From NCBI GenBank assembly GCA_030834835.1, contig JAUQXD010000352.1, positions 1 to 7,367 of the forward strand: a DNA stretch of 7,367 bases, written 5' to 3'. The position numbers and the translations under genes are program-made. A model generated the notes under the pieces. That model had not been told where the DNA came from. It saw nothing but the letters and a program-made list of their open reading frames with translations, and did not search any database. Position 1 is the first letter of the stretch. The number at the start of each line of letters is the position of its first letter. This DNA is from Thermoflexales bacterium (GTDB taxonomy: Bacteria; Chloroflexota; Anaerolineae; Fen-1058). Shown here piece by piece: positions 7,137 to 7,367 of the stretch.

Positions 7137-7367
7137 AACAGGGTTACGGCTGCAGATCACACCGCGCTCTAATTGTCGCCCTACTGGTAACCATCGTTTT
7201 CGAGACAGCCTGCGTCGGCCCCACCTATTCGCTGACGCACAATTCCACTCCGTATCTACGAGACGATCCAACCGAATACTATCTCTACTTGCCCGTTAAC
7301 TATTCTCCCGAGCGCGAATGGCCGCTATTTGTGGGTATCCACGGCGTCGATGGTTCCGGGCTTGACT
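7133..7367 (+). CDS. Exported alpha/beta-hydrolase (esterase)-like protein, C-terminus cut by window edge
   Basis: Only 78 codons are visible. The ATG overlaps the preceding TGA (ATGA); there is no clear Shine-Dalgarno, so reinitiation after the receiver-kinase is likely. A basic start and a hydrophobic stretch (about 12-23) form a signal peptide or membrane anchor. Cys27 follows Glu-Thr-Ala, a weak lipobox because of the Glu at -3, so lipidation is uncertain. The mature part has a strand pattern typical of secreted esterases of the polyhydroxybutyrate-depolymerase/LpqC or feruloyl-esterase type: YYLYLPVNYSP (49-59), then WPLFVGIHG (63-71), where His70-Gly71 would be the oxyanion-hole HG motif. 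The catalytic Ser, Asp and His lie beyond the edge, so enzyme activity is not shown. Visible GC is about 55%, slightly below the kinase genes. A substrate linked to the ligand of the solute-binding protein is possible but inferred from context alone. Confidence 0.6.
   Translation, partial: MKQGYGCRSHRALIVALLVTIVFETACVGPTYSLTHNSTPYLRDDPTEYYLYLPVNYSPEREWPLFVGIHGVDGSGLD

Overview
The window is GC-rich bacterial DNA (coding parts look about 60% GC) built almost entirely of signal-transduction genes. The organism is not certain. The Tat-exported lipoprotein solute-binding protein and the style of the PAS/GAF and PAS/HisKA kinases fit a Chloroflexota (Anaerolineae-like) bacterium best, but this is judged from sequence style alone; no rRNA, tRNA or taxonomic marker gene is present.

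Layout: (1) Positions 1-2492, minus strand: a large soluble multi-sensor histidine kinase (GAF, three PAS, HisKA, start of the ATPase domain). The frame is open to the left edge, so its C-terminus lies outside the window. (2) Positions 2493-2707: a divergent intergenic region of lower GC (about 49%). It holds a candidate promoter for each direction, a 7-bp inverted repeat covering the -35 zone of both, and six copies of GAATC/GATTC. (3) Positions 2708-7367, plus strand: a tightly packed operon of a Tat lipoprotein solute-binding protein, a membrane-bound Cache/HAMP histidine kinase (8-nt gap), a receiver-histidine kinase (ATGA overlap) and the start of an exported alpha/beta-hydrolase-like protein (ATGA overlap), cut by the right edge. 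The first gene on each side of the intergenic region has a clear ribosome binding site.

How they may work together (inference): the lipoprotein would bind a solute outside the membrane. No permease or ATPase gene sits beside it in the window, and it is coupled to a kinase with an extracytoplasmic sensor domain, so a role as ligand-presenting co-sensor is plausible. The Cache kinase could phosphorylate Asp58 of the downstream receiver, which is fused to a second kinase core rather than to a DNA-binding domain; the output regulator is therefore elsewhere. The hydrolase at the end of the operon could release or process the sensed compound. The divergent GAF/PAS kinase may share regulation through the common intergenic region. 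No RNA genes, insertion sequences, CRISPR arrays or clear terminators were seen.
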